Translations under genes and position numbers: made by a program | The notes under the pieces: generated by a model | What the model was told of the DNA's origin: nothing | Seen by the model: only the letters and a program-made list of their open reading frames with translations | Database searches by the model: none | Shown here: positions 1 to 11,592 of the stretch, in pieces | Position numbering within the stretch: the first letter of the stretch is position 1 | How the letters are laid out: every line of letters begins with the position of its first letter | DNA from: Raphanus sativus | Taxonomy: Eukaryota > Streptophyta > Magnoliopsida > Brassicales > Brassicaceae | Assembly (NCBI RefSeq): GCF_000801105.2 | Contig: NC_079516.1 | Span: 13,206,001 to 13,270,000, forward strand | DNA: 64,000 bases | Direction: 5' to 3'

Positions 1-9
1 CATGTGTAC

Positions 10-265
10 AAGTAATGTAGACATTCTAAGCACACATGTGTACAAGTGAGCATATGTACAACATAAAGTGTGTACACGTGTACAAGTACATTATTGTTTC
101 GTTCGAAAGTATACATGTGAACCAGAGTTCATATGAATATTTATCGGTATACACACGTACACTACGAAGCTGGTGTACACAATATGTCCATATAATTTCA
201 CTATTCTGTATACATGAACATTTTGACCTACATAGGTCTTCCAACTTAGATGTAGAAATATAGTG
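10..265. repeat. TGTACA-rich direct repeat, copy A
   Basis: This stretch is rich in the palindromes TGTACA, ACATGT and CATATG. It reappears, diverged, at 667-890: both copies start with aagtaatgta-acattctaag, continue through acacatgtgtacaagtgagc, and later share catataatttcactattct. No gene is supported, because the short reading frames here encode only low-complexity Cys/Thr/His/Tyr-rich peptides produced by the repeat. Confidence 0.8.
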
Positions 266-666
266 ATGTAGCATGTATATTTTTTCAGGATGTAGAAATG
301 TCACAAACATATTACTAAGATTATACAAAATACACAAACGAAATGAACTATGACTTTTGAAGTCATTTTGAAGCTCGACTACATGGTGGGCATAATTCAG
401 GAAAGACACATTTGTAGTTTTATTTTGTTATTCTTCACTCTTATTTTCTATGTTTTTCTGCAATTATTAGTTTTTTCTATATAACCAGTCACATAAATTG
501 ATATTGTTTGTTCAATAACTATAAGAGAAAAATGCATTATAAGTGTTTGACAAAATGTGTGGATATTATTAAAGATGTACATATGGACAACATAGTATGA
601 ACCAGAGTGTGTACATGTGTACACATGTGTACAAGTGAGCATATGTACATGTGTACATATGTGTAC

Positions 667-890
667 AAGTAATGTATACATTCTAAGAACACATGTGTAC
701 AAGTGAGCATATGTACAACATAGAGTGTGTACATGTGTACAAATACATTATTGTTTCGTTAGAAAGTATACAATGATTTAGATGTACACAAAATAACTTG
801 AACAATAATACATAAACACCATATAATTTCACTATTCTCGTGTACATAAATATCAAACATGTAGGTTTTCCAACTTAGAACAATATTAGT
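667..890. repeat. TGTACA-rich direct repeat, copy B
   Basis: Second copy of the repeat at 10-265, offset by about 630-657 bp. The 104 bases at 667-770 align almost base for base with copy A. The block from 600 to 666 between the copies also consists of TGTACA/ACATGT palindromes. Its origin is unknown. Confidence 0.8.
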
Positions 891-892
891 GT

Positions 893-1689
893 ACATAAAA
901 ATCAAACATGTAGGGTCTTTCAACCGCTTATTTGTACATTGCTCAAATTATGATGACGATTTTAATAATTTTTAGTATAGTTGCTAAAACAAGACAATTC
1001 ACATGTGTACATGTAGACATTGCTCAAGTGATCATATAGGATAAAAATGAAAATTTGGAATTTCATCTAAATCATTTAGAGTCATTTATACCAGTTATCC
1101 ACTCCACAACTCTAGTCCCGAGCATGATGACGACAATGAGGAGGAGATGATTCGACCTCGACGCCGTTTACGTCACCGTCGTCACTGTCATTGTGTTCGT
1201 TTCCATCTCCATCACCTTCTGTCGCCATCTTCGTCACCGTATTTGTCTCCGTCGCCATCTCCGTCCGCCATCATTTTCTATATCTCTGTGTCGTTAATGC
1301 TATAGACAAGAATAAGTACGTTTAGTGTTGAAAATTTGTAAGAGATAAAATCTGGATTGTTGATATTGAATTTAAATCAATAAATCTAATGGTTAAAATT
1401 GAAAGTAGATATGTGTCAAATCAAATTTGGTCTGTGAATGAAATAATATTTTTTTTTTTTTAAATTACGTGTAACTAAAGAGTAACTAAATTGGTTAGAA
1501 TGAAAATTAGAAGAGTTGAGCTTAGTTTATAAAAAGTGTCCTAGTAGTAAAAAGTGACTTATTGTGATATAAAAAACTTGAAACTGTCTTGGGGTGTAAT
1601 TGTTTCTTCGAATTTCAACAATTGCATGGAGAGATTAAACAACCGGCTATTGTTTCTGGTCCAAAGAGAAAATACAACTAAATTAAATA
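893..1689. other. AT-rich non-coding stretch with a GAYGGN-periodic tract
   Basis: No gene is seen. At 1125-1275 the minus strand shows a three-base periodic GA(C/T)GG(N) tract that would read as Asp-Gly repeats, but it is broken by stop codons in every frame. It is either a microsatellite-like tract or the residue of an acidic low-complexity coding region. Confidence 0.4.
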
Positions 1690-1967
1690 TTTGTTTTAGG
1701 GTTAGTATATCGAATATGTGAATAAATAATTTTACATCTTAGATCCGTATTTATACAACCTTAAAATTGGATATATATTTTTTTCTTTTAGAATAACTTC
1801 CTTATTTACTAAAAGTGTGTGTTTTCTAAACCTAAAAAGTATATTAAGTCGGTTCCAAACTCAACAAAACCCAATAAAATTTCATAACTGAAAAAAAAAC
1901 CCCAATATAGAAGTACATAAGTGTTCTGGACGGCTCTAATAACATTTAACCTTCTATGTGTCTTTTT

Positions 1968-2234
1968 TTACAGAATCCTAGACAACATCAACTCCTTTGC
2001 CCAATGTAATATCGTTGACCTGTGAAACAGAATCATCGTTCTTGTACATAACAACATGGTGGCATCTATCTTCTTTGGCTTAAGCCGCTTTCTCATTGGT
2101 CGAGACAATTCCAATGACCGTGGCTCCAAAGCGATTTGCTCATGACACAACAGAGACCCATGAACATGGATTGTGCCCACGTTTGGAGTATTATTCTGTA
2201 ATATTGTTTCTTTAAACATAAATATGTTCCCCAC
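1968..2234 (-). pseudogene. Quinone oxidoreductase (zeta-crystallin type) pseudogene fragment, copy 1
   Basis: Read on the minus strand, this stretch encodes the nucleotide-binding part of a zeta-crystallin-like NADPH:quinone oxidoreductase (medium-chain reductase superfamily). A GSLLC motif is followed in another frame by VIGIVSTNEKAA, a stop codon, AKEDRCHHVVMYKN and then QVNDITLGKGVDVV. At least one frameshift and one in-frame stop break it, and neither the N-terminal nor the C-terminal half of the enzyme is present. The same fragment, decayed differently, lies at 13576-13872 upstream of the second kinase gene, so it was part of the duplicated unit. A full-length gene of this type lies near the U-box kinases in Arabidopsis (from memory). 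Confidence 0.7.
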
Positions 2235-3158
2235 TGGCCGATTTAGCTTTCTTCGGATTTGTCTGAATTGATCAGACAGAGAGACTAAAGGATTTGTTTT
2301 CTTTTTTCCAGTAAACTACATAACATATGAACATAGTTGACTTTCTGTAGTTATTAAAGTTAAAACTTTTTTGTAAGAACACGAGCAACAAAGTCAAAGG
2401 AATTCCTCGGTATATCCTCTAGATTCTATAAGACTACATCTCTGGTTGTTTGCAATTTTCATTAATAAAGCGTGATAAAGTATAGTACGCAAGAAAAGAC
2501 GTGACAAAACGGACGAGAATGTCATGTAGGCAACTAAACCTTATAATGTTATCCTATACTTTCAATCTTGATCTCAATATCTAATCCCTAGACTCAAACT
2601 AAAGTATTTAAAATCCTATGGCCGTAAATCATGCTCACAAACAATCGAAGTTTGTGGATTCTAAACTTTAAATGGTAACAAAAGTGTAGTCTTTAATCTC
2701 ATTATTTGAAAAACTATTTTCTAAATTTTATCTCGATGTAATTAAATGGTTTGATACATAATGTTTATTTCTTTAATAACAATCTCAAGCCTTTGTTTGG
2801 TATATTATATTGTTTGACTTTTGTTTATCTAAAGACTAAAACAATACTTCAACCTGGGGGATATACCTACGTAGATCCTTTTACGACGAATATTAACGAT
2901 ATTTTATAGAAACAAAACGGAGAAAAGTATGTGTTATTATTTCAACGCATGAAGAAAATTAATTAATTAGTGAGTTAACGATAAACAAAGGTCGTGCGGC
3001 GACAACGTGTTTGCTTGTGGCAATTTTTTCGTCTAAAGAAAATGTCATATATATGATCAAAAATACTTAGGGGTCTTGTTCTTCTTCCTCCTCATTGTTC
3101 TCTGCTAGAACATAAACTAAAAGGTAAGTTCCGGGTTGACTTTTGTCTGAAAGCGACA
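2235..3158. other. Upstream region of kinase gene 1
   Basis: AT-rich 5' flank with no gene. It contains one copy (about 2958-3030) of the attagtgag...caacaacgtg block that is tandemly doubled upstream of kinase gene 2. Confidence 0.5.
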
Positions 3159-6100
3159 ATGGAAGGTAACAAACCAACAAGATCATTAAGCGAACACTTA
3201 TCTATACCTCCTCCACCATCTCCTGCGGTAGCTGTAGCCATTAATGGAAAGAAGAAGAGTAAATACGTCGCGTTTTGGGCTCTTGAGAAGTTCATACCCG
3301 AAGGCTTCTCTGATTTCAAATTGATCTACGTTCGTCCTCCTGTCACTTACATCCCTACACCAAGTAAGTTGTAACAAAAAAAGATTCTTATAGCTAATGC
3401 AAAAGATCTATGTGTTTGGCAACAAAGATTTGAGTCTTTCTTATTCGGTTTCAGTGGGGAATGCGATATCAATATCAGAGCTAAGAGCTGACGTAGTATC
3501 AGCTTACAGACAAGAAGTGGACTGGAACACAAACGAGACGCTCCGTCCTTACAAAAAAATGTTCGAAAGGAGAAAGGTTTGGTCTCAAGACTTTCCTTTC
3601 TTGTTCTGTTTTCTCAAAATCTGAAAGTAACCCAAATGGTGTAACGTAGGTGAGCGTAGAGATTCTGGTGCTGGAGTCACACGATCCTGTGGCTGCGATA
3701 GCTGAAGAGATTGCTGGAACCAGAGTCACCAAACTGGTTATAGGAATGTCTCTCCGCGGATTCTTCTCAAGAAAGATTGATATGTCTTCTATGATTGCAA
3801 CTGCCGTTCCAAGATTCTGCACAGTATATGTAGTCTCAAAAGGGAAGCTAGCATCCGTGCGTCCTTCGGACTCGGACGCTAGCGGAACGATAAGGTTGGA
3901 GAGAATAGAGAGAGACAGCTTCACGAGTGGCTCCACTGATAGTCCTAGTCCTAGAGTCCCCTCTGGTAAACTTTTACATTGAATCGTAACAAGTCTTCGA
4001 GAATGTTTTACTTATTGTTTTAAGTTGGAAGTCCAGAAAACTTAACGGTTATTTATTTGCTCGTATGAAACAGATTACCAAGACTTTCTTTCATTTGTTT
4101 CGGAAGCGCAATCCCGAGTCTCTCATTTCCACCCCGCTGCTGCAAAACATTCCGAGGTGAGCAGCAGCACGGTGGTTCAGATGGATACGAGTTCTAGCGA
4201 GACTGACCAGTCGGAAGTGTCTACAGGGAGAGCGATGCAGATTGTACCGAGCAATGGTAATGAAGAGAAGAAGAGTAACACTAGCAATGAGAGCTTTAGT
4301 GCATCATTTCCAATGGGAGCTCATGAGGCGTATCACGCGATGAGCTTTGCTTCTAAATGGAGAGATCATGAGGACAGGAGATCGATCATGAGCTCGTCAT
4401 CGAGCAACAACCACGAGATAGCCAATATGGATTGGGGAGCAGTGGTGCCTGAGAATTATTCTTTTGTTTCTAATCAAGCTTCTAACATGTCTGAGGGCCT
4501 CCTCAGTGTCCATTCCATGACCGATAATAATCAGGTAAGTTAACTGGCCTTGTTCTTGATTTTTTTTTTGTAGAGATATGAAAGTGTTAAGTTTCTTAGA
4601 CTTTCAACTAATATTAATTAACGATAAGTTGACTAGCCAAAGTATTTTACTCCCTCTGTATTATTTTAAGTGGGTTTTAAGGTTTTTCACAAAAATTAAG
4701 AAAATACAAATTTTAATGTGATTTATCTTAGTTGCATAAAAATATCATTAAATAATATTATTTCAACCGGTTAAAAAAATACACTATTTTGTAATTGGTT
4801 ATAGATTTAAAATGACATTAAATTTTATCTACATTAGTGAGAATATCACTTATTTTGAAATAAAATAAAAATCCTTGATTCTGTTTTTTTTCGGAGAGAC
4901 ATAACATATTTATGTTTGGAACTGAAGTTATGTCTAATTGTCTAGGTGAATCTGAATTTCGAGATAGAGAAGCTGAGAGCCGAACTGAAACATGTTCAGG
5001 AGATGTATGCTATGGCTCAAACAGAGACTGTTGATGCTTCTCAAAAGGTTATAGTTTAAACTTTTGACCGTGGCATTTTTCTTGTTATGTTACATTATGT
5101 GTTCTTATATGGGTTTTGGTTGCAGCTAACTGAGCTAAACCAGAGAAAATATGAAGAGTCAGAGAAGCTTATGGAGCTGAAAGAAAAGGAAGAAGTAGCT
5201 AAAGATACGGCTTCGAAAGAGAAGCAGAGGTACGAAGAGACGATGAAGGAGGCAGAGAAGGTTAAAGAGCTCATGATGAAAGAAGCTTTACGTAGAAGAG
5301 AAGCTGAGATCAAAGCAGAGCGTGATGCTAAAGAGAAAGATAAGCTGCAGGCTTCTCTCGTCTCTCCAGGGATCCAATATCAACACTACTCATGGGAGGA
5401 GCTTGCAGCCGCGACTTCAAACTTTTCTGAAGATCTCAAGATAGGAATGGGAGCCTATGGAACCGTTTACAAATGCAATCTGCATCACACGACCGGTGCT
5501 GTCAAGGTCCTTCACGCAGGAGAAACTCAGCTCTCTAAACAGTTTGATCAAGAGGTTAGTCTTCTAGTTACATTAAGCAAGACCGGTCATGAGTATATGG
5601 CGATAAAACATTCGTTTTGACTCCCAAATTTTAAACAATCAAAACTATATTATTATTTACGAAGTGATAATAATTTGATGTTTAATTTAATGTTTTTAAA
5701 TACATAATATTTTTGAATTAATAAAATATAAACTAATACATATTGACAAGAAGATTATGTCCGCATGTGCGGACAAATCACACGTAATATACATATGTTT
5801 TACAAATTATACACAAGTTTTACGACCTAAACTATATTAAGTATTATTTTAGGTTTTTTTCCAAAATGTCTATTGCCCTCACAAAATTTCAGGACCAACC
5901 CTAATAAATAATCTTCTTACTTCATTACTCAGTTTCTTTTTTTAGTTTACCATAAACTTACCAATCAGGGTCTAAATGTTTTGTATTTATGTTTTGACAG
6001 CTTGAGATCTTGAGCAAGATCCGTCATCCTCACCTTGTCCTTCTCCTCGGGGCATGTCCCGAACGAGGCTGCCTTGTGTACGAATACATGGACAATGGAA

Positions 6101-7027
6101 GCTTAGACGACAGGTTGATGCAAGTGAACGGCACACCTGCTATCCCTTGGTTTGAACGTTTCACGATCGCTTTAGAAGTCGCTTCAGCGCTAGTCTTCCT
6201 CCACAAGTCCAAGCCTAGACCAATCATTCACCGTGACCTCAAACCAGGTAACATCTTGATTGACCACAACTTCGTCAGCAAACTAGGCGACGTTGGTCTC
6301 TCCACGATGGTTAACCAAGACGATGCTTCTTCTAAACTAACCGTCTTCAAGAAAACAAGTCCCGTGGGAACGCTTTGTTACATCGACCCTGAGTATCAAC
6401 GGACAGGGATCATCTCACCTAAGTCCGATGTGTATTCACTAGGGATTGTGATTCTTCAGCTGATAACAGCCAAACCAGCCATAGCCCTTACTCATATGGT
6501 GGAAGAAGCTATTGGAGACGATGCTGAGTTTATGGCATTGTTGGATGCGAAAGCTGGACCGTGGCCTATTAGTGAGACTCGTGAGTTAGCTGCTTTAGGG
6601 CTGTGTTGTACTGAACTAAGACGCAGAGATAGACCTGATCTTAAGGATCAGATCATACCAGCTTTGGAGCGACTTAGGAAAGTCGTTGACAAAGCTCAAA
6701 ACCTTATCGGGAGATCTCCTTCTGGTCCTCCATCCCACTTCATTTGTCCACTTCTCAAGGTTTGAACATTATTTGTTACTTGCATGACAAGAAAGTTTGT
6801 GTTAAGTCATGATTTTAACCTAGTTTTTTTTGTAATGATTATAGGGAGTGATGAACGAGCCATGCGTAGCTGCAGATGGGTACACGTACGATCGTGAAGC
6901 CATACAGGAGTGGCTGAGAGAGAATGATACGTCACCGGTGACAAACCTTCCGTTGCCTAACAAGAACCTTCTGGCTAATTACACTCTTTACTCAGCAATC
7001 ATGGAGTGGAAATCCAATAAAAAATAA
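3159..7027 (+). CDS. U-box domain protein kinase (USP-like / coiled coil / kinase / U-box), tandem copy 1
   Basis: Predicted receptor-like cytoplasmic kinase fused to a U-box E3 ligase (plant PUB family, kinase-U-box class). The eight exons I infer are 3159-3363, 3455-3576, 3650-3965, 4074-4534, 4946-5047, 5126-5554, 6001-6759 and 6845-7027. All junctions are GT-AG and in frame, giving 858 aa. Domains in order: an N-terminal USP-like alpha/beta domain (AVAVAINGKKKSKYVAFWAL, residues about 20-160), a Ser/Asn-rich linker, a Glu/Lys-rich coiled coil (about 370-475), a kinase domain with G-loop GMGAYGTV (509-516), Lys529, HRDLKPGN (Asp624) and DVG in place of DFG (Asp642), and a C-terminal U-box (about 790-855, CPLL...EPCVAADGYTYD). 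The metal-binding and catalytic residues are kept, so activity is plausible. The family ubiquitinates proteins through the U-box; substrates cannot be inferred. It resembles Arabidopsis PUB55 (At5g61550), but that assignment is from memory. Confidence 0.93.
5772..5787. repeat. Perfect hairpin palindrome in intron 6 of kinase gene 1
   Basis: GTCCGCATGTGCGGAC forms a 7-bp stem around TG. It lies in the part of intron 6 that does not align with intron 6 of the second copy. It resembles the GC-rich hairpin of a degenerate Helitron 3' end (preceded by caagaagattat rather than CTAG), but no matching 5' terminus was found. Confidence 0.35.
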
Positions 7028-7375
7028 TAAGAGAGATAAGTACAATCTGGTTCGGTGATCTTTTTGCGAGTGTGTGCGTGTGTTTTTCTGTTCCTCTTTT
7101 GTCTTTTGTGTGATGAGATGCCAGGTTACAACAAACAGAGATGACGAGAGATATGTCTTTTGATAATCTTCTTGTGTTTCTTTCTATTCTCGTTTGATAA
7201 AAGTGCGTAACTTTATTTTTGTACATCTACGAGAAAAAAACTCTTGATTTATCCTTTCATTAAATCAAGTAAGTGATTTGTCAGTGATTTGTCATTCTAT
7301 GTTTTGCCAACATTAATATACACTATTAAACTACAAATTCTATTTTTTTTTAAACTCATTTCAGTCCAAATAGAA

Positions 7376-7831
7376 TTAGATAATCTGAGGGAGATGGATT
7401 TTGATGGCATCTTCTCCTTCCTTCACAGATGATGCAGCCTAGAACCATAGAGTGAGCAACAACTCAGCAAAACAAATGTATGTAAGCAAGAGAATATATG
7501 AAAGTGGCTGTGAATCATTACCTTGATAGCTGCATCCACCATTGCTTGCACTCTTGTCTTTGAACCCTTGACAATCTTTAGCATCTCAGGCTCCATTTCC
7601 TGTCAGACATCACATTTATAAGCTAGTTCAAGTTAATCAGAAGGTAGAGTTTTCGTTTGCAAGCAATGTTGATCCCATTACCTTCTCATCTAAAGCATGC
7701 TGTAACGCAAGTGCTCGTTGAATCTCAGATTCACGTCCTTTGCTACAATTTACGATACATGGCTGATTAGTCTGATGTGGGCTACTACTAATGTTGGTTG
7801 ATACTTTACCGTGGAGAATAGGAGCAATCAT
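7376..7831 (-). CDS. Small three-exon gene of unknown function, present only in duplication unit 1
   Basis: Minus-strand coding exons at 7682-7831, 7522-7599 and 7376-7438 join in phase with GT-AG introns to a 96-aa protein beginning MIAPILHGKV and ending KIHLPQII. The middle exon encodes EMEPEMLKIVKGSKTRVQAM followed by VDAAIK, and is charged and probably helical. I do not recognise the family. A further upstream exon, ending at a CAG|GTAAAG donor near 7911, has an in-frame stop and is probably 5' leader. The stop codon TAA (7376-7378) lies in flanking sequence shared with unit 2, which lacks the rest of the gene. This suggests either an insertion that borrowed its stop or a deletion of the gene from unit 2. 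It could be a truncated copy of a larger gene. Confidence 0.55.
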
Positions 7832-8337
7832 ATCACCCTGTCAAGAATCGATGTGTTAGCCATAGAATATACAGAGTATATACTAGTAAATTCCATCTTC
7901 CCCTTTACCTGGTTCAGAGATTGATTCAAAACTCAAATCCTAATTAATTAAAACACAAAGAGAGTCGAGAGATTCATGGAGAGCGAGAGAGACGAGGAGA
8001 GATCATCTTCTTCGATCGATTTCTTCGAGGAGAGATCATCTCGAGGACAGATCACGACGACGACGGATTCACGGAGGCGATGAGGAGAGCGAACGACACG
8101 CAGAGAGTACCAATGGACACGGGATAGAGGCGGACGGACTCCGTCGATTTGATCGTTTTTCCTGAGAGAGAGAAAGAGACGGGGTGAGGTGAATGCGAGA
8201 CACGTGTCCCTTAAACCACTCCTTTCGTGGTGCTTAATTAAGCGTCGTAGCTTGCCTAATTACATCATTTTCTTATTTTTTAAAATCATAAAAACATTAA
8301 GCACCTCTTTAAGCGTCTCCATTAATGGTGCTCTTAT
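7832..8337 (-). other. Probable leader/promoter of the small minus-strand gene
   Basis: This purine-rich (GAGAGA, CGACGACGA) sequence is unique to unit 1. On the minus strand it has an AG acceptor next to 7837, a donor near 7911, and a short upstream reading frame starting MISPRRNRSKKMISPRLSRS that repeats MISPR. At 8200-8337 the motif GGTGCTTAATTAAGCG and its partial inverse lie in inverted orientation, MITE-like. No other gene is seen. Confidence 0.4.
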
Positions 8338-8701
8338 GTAGATGTTGCACCATCTCCAAGAAAGAACTATCATGTCACGAAAAAAATGTCCACGATGGGT
8401 TAAGATAATAAATGCACATGATGAATAAAAAAGTTAAAACTGTGTTTTTTTTTTTGGTAAAATGTTAAATACATGATGAATAAAAAAGTTAAAAGTTAAA
8501 ACTGTGTTTATCAATCTAATAATTTTTAAGTTTGATTGTCCATAACATCCTTATCCTTATATTACCAGCACCTATTATTTTGTCCAACATTGAATGTCCA
8601 CCAGTACCCAAGGCTATTTATTGAACAGATAAATGCTAAAATTACATATCTATGTTCTAAAGGGAGAAGAAGGTGCACAACAAATAAAAGGCAAGGGAAA
8701 G

Positions 8702-9259
8702 ATGGTCGACAAGGAAGATTCTACCGAGTCTGAGAGTTCTTTGACTGCTGTTGAAGAAGTTGGTTTATGTCTTGTAGCAATGTCTAAGGGACAAAGGCCA
8801 TAAAATTCTCAGAATTGGAATGCCGTTGATCGTTTGTTAAAAGGCAAAGAAAAATATACTGAAAGCGAAACAGATTCTCATAATGATGATGATGATAAAG
8901 AAGTCAAATGTAAGTCCGTTGCTGAGCTTCTCACTACAAACATGGAAACCTAATAGAAAACAACAATGAGGATAGTGATGCTGATGAAACATATTTGGTT
9001 GAGACAGAGAAAAAGTGTAAGAAAACATTTATATGTGGAAAAGTTTTAGGCTCGTAGATCATGCCTTAGGTGGTCATCGAACGGGCCATAAGAGCAAACG
9101 AGTGAAGATTTGAAGCGTTAGGAGTGTGAATTTTGTGGCAAAGTATTTGAATCTGGTCAAGCACTTGGTTGTCACAAAAAGGTTCATTACTCGTTATGCT
9201 TGTTAGTCAACTTCAAACCGAGTGACATAGAACTTGTGAAACCGATATGGATAAACAAA
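8702..9259 (+). pseudogene. C2H2 (ZAT/EPF-type) zinc-finger pseudogene
   Basis: The reading frame opens with MVDKEDSTESESSL and reaches VGLCLVAMSKG, resembling the conserved N-terminal box of plant EPF-type C2H2 repressors. It then hits a stop at 8802. An acidic stretch with four Asp (8886-8900) follows, then a broken first finger (CKKTFICGKVLG, with GGHRTGHKSKR in another frame). The second finger, ECEFCGKVFESGQALGCHKK, corresponds to the plant QALGGH finger with Gly changed to Cys. Several stops and frameshifts make it non-functional. It lies just past the end of duplication unit 1 and has no counterpart after unit 2. Confidence 0.75.
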
Positions 9260-10543
9260 TAGTGAATTATGCTCTATAAGTTTGATTGTTGTACCCTTTT
9301 TAGTTTATTGTATAATTCTATTTATAAGATTTTGGTTAAATGTTGATGCAGTGATTCTATATGGTATATAGATAAATTCACATGATTAAGTACTATCCAT
9401 AATTTAGTTGCAAAAAAGTACTATCCATAATTCATAATATTGTGTTAGTCAAACAACAAGACTAAACATTAGTCCCCGACATATTAAAGGATAAATATTG
9501 TCATGTAAGGTGAACACATTACGTTTGCCCCATTATTAAAGATAAATACGCTGACATGTCACGTGCTGAGAGTTTCTCAGCCAAACGCTACATACATTTA
9601 TACTATATATTAGTTTACGTTTTTTAATATAAAATTCATATGCATGGTTCTACGATTTATACAAAGTTCTACATAGAAGAACAATTTACAAAACATACTA
9701 TTGTCTAAGTTTATTTTATTTTTACTTAATTTACTTTAATAGAATATTATCTTTCATGTGTTATTTTGAACAAAAATATCATTTAATGTTAATCGCAGTA
9801 TATTTATATATTTATCAACCAACTTTATATATTTTATACATAAACATACTATATGTGACATACATGTAAGAGTGGACACGAATCAAATATCCGAAATTTT
9901 GAAGGTAATTGTGATCGTCTGAATAATCAATTATCAGATTTGATTCATAGGCATCCGAATTACAGTGTCCCAAATATCTGGAAAATTTGATATTTAACCA
10001 GTTTCGATCCGTAAAAATAAATAAATTAATTAAAACTAAAATAATATAAATAACAAAAATTTGTTACAAAAATAAAAAGTTACTTTATTGAATACTATAC
10101 CTAATTTAACAAATTTAGTAAATAAAAATATTGTAAAACTTATATAGAATATATTATTTATATATATAACATATATATATATATAGTTCATTAAATATAC
10201 ATATATATAAGCATATAACGGATCAGATTGAATATCCGTTTTCTAAAATATTAGTATCTGTTATTTGCTTTGATTTGTTTTTTTACGGATATTGCATATT
10301 AGTATTTTCCTTTCTTCGTGGAGTTACAAATATCCAAATCTTTTGTTCGAATTGAAAAGGATATTAAATCAAATCAAAATGTGTGAATATTTTTACCAAC
10401 CTTACATACATGTGCACATTGATGAGAGTACATATATAACTAAATATTCACTACAAGTGAGGATTATAATTCTCTTGGAAGCTGAAATATTCATTTTTTA
10501 ATGTTTCCATTCACCATCAAATTGTAATTAAATGATTTATGTT
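9260..10543. other. AT-rich non-coding region with degenerate repeat
   Basis: No gene is seen. Between about 9870 and 10400 there is a degenerate repeat built around gtggacacgaatcaaatatc and atatccg-type words, related to sequence at 20440-21060. It is of a type common in Brassicaceae intergenic DNA, and its class could not be determined. Confidence 0.4.
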
Positions 10544-10833
10544 AATAATTTTTTTTGAATGAATGTAAAATTATATTCAAACAAAAAAAATGTTTAGTTT
10601 ATGTGTTCTACTAATCAATAAAGTAATGAAAAAATCTTCTTAGTTCTCATGGTGGCTTAGATCATGTCTTGTTCCAAACCAAGTGCGTAACCACTTCTCC
10701 AAGTACGCCTGTTCCCTTGATTCCACAGCAAGTAGATGAAGCCTTATTGTCTTATCCACAAGTCACATCTTTGGGTTGTTCTCTATGTCTTCTTGAGTTT
10801 CGCTCTCTCCATATACTATGTACTGCTACTTGA
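10544..10833 (-). mobile_element. LINE 3'-end fragment
   Basis: The minus strand encodes the C-terminal signature of plant L1-type LINE polyproteins (IWRERNSRRHREQPKD), then a stop, and ends in an A-run seen as T8 on the plus strand at 10549-10556. It keeps only the last 250 bp or so of a LINE and contains stops, so it is a dead 5'-truncated insertion. Confidence 0.6.
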
Positions 10834-11592
10834 AATGAGTACCATTTATTTTATTTTCTTTTTCTTTAATTATTGTCTAAATTTGATTTAGTTTTATATG
10901 AATTTAGAAATTATAATATAAAACCATTGATTTGACATAAGACTTTCTAAAATTCATATAACATGAAACCAAACAAATAATAATAGTTTTGGTTATCATT
11001 AAAAAATCTTTAAAACGAAACATTTTAATCAAATAAACAGAATAATGATTGTTATATTTTAATAGATTAAAAACCAACAAAAAACTAACTTAAAACAGAA
11101 ACAATATCCAGATTAAACAGACCTATATCTTCTTATCTTAAAAACTAATAAAATTAATAATCTCATTCCGTTCAAAGTGCAGATTATTACCTAGTGTTAT
11201 ATATTATTATGTCTCCTTACGATTTTATTTTATTTAATATATATGTATATCCATTGATTAATATAGAAATGTTAAGTATTTTAAACAGCATAATATAAAA
11301 ATAAATAGTGATAGGATTAAGAAATATGTTATCTGGGAACATCATTAACTGGAGTCGTAGCTTGATTATTTCTTTGCATTTGTTTTAATATGTTGAAATA
11401 TTGATTCTAATGTTGAATCTTTCAATTTTTTTTTTAGAGTTGCACTTGCACATGGACAACGGTGAACAAACGACGTAGTAATGGGTAGAGACCCACATTC
11501 TGGACAGTCGCTCTCATCAGCCCGAGAAATGTAGGAGCGATAAGACCAACATAATGTTGAGTCTTTCAAAGAAGTTGGAGTACACATGTAGG
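10834..11592. other. AT-rich intergenic DNA
   Basis: No gene, RNA or element boundary recognised. Confidence 0.4.

Larger units (their letters stand above)
1690..8660. repeat. Tandem duplication, unit 1
   Basis: Aligning by eye, sequence from about 1690 to about 8660 is homologous to 13310-19115. The homology covers the quinone-reductase pseudogene, the kinase promoter, all eight kinase exons and the 3' flank. Unit 1 carries about 955 bp (about 7381-8337) absent from unit 2. Exons are highly similar and introns clearly diverged, so the duplication is not very recent. Confidence 0.85.

Noticed and set aside
26..734. Several overlapping open frames of 65-127 codons on both strands
   Set aside because: They arise from TGTACA-type palindromes, overlap each other on both strands and encode low-complexity peptides without any family resemblance.
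1125..1275. Asp-Gly repeat coding region on the minus strand
   Set aside because: Three-base periodicity is present, but stops interrupt every frame and no start or flanking exon was found.
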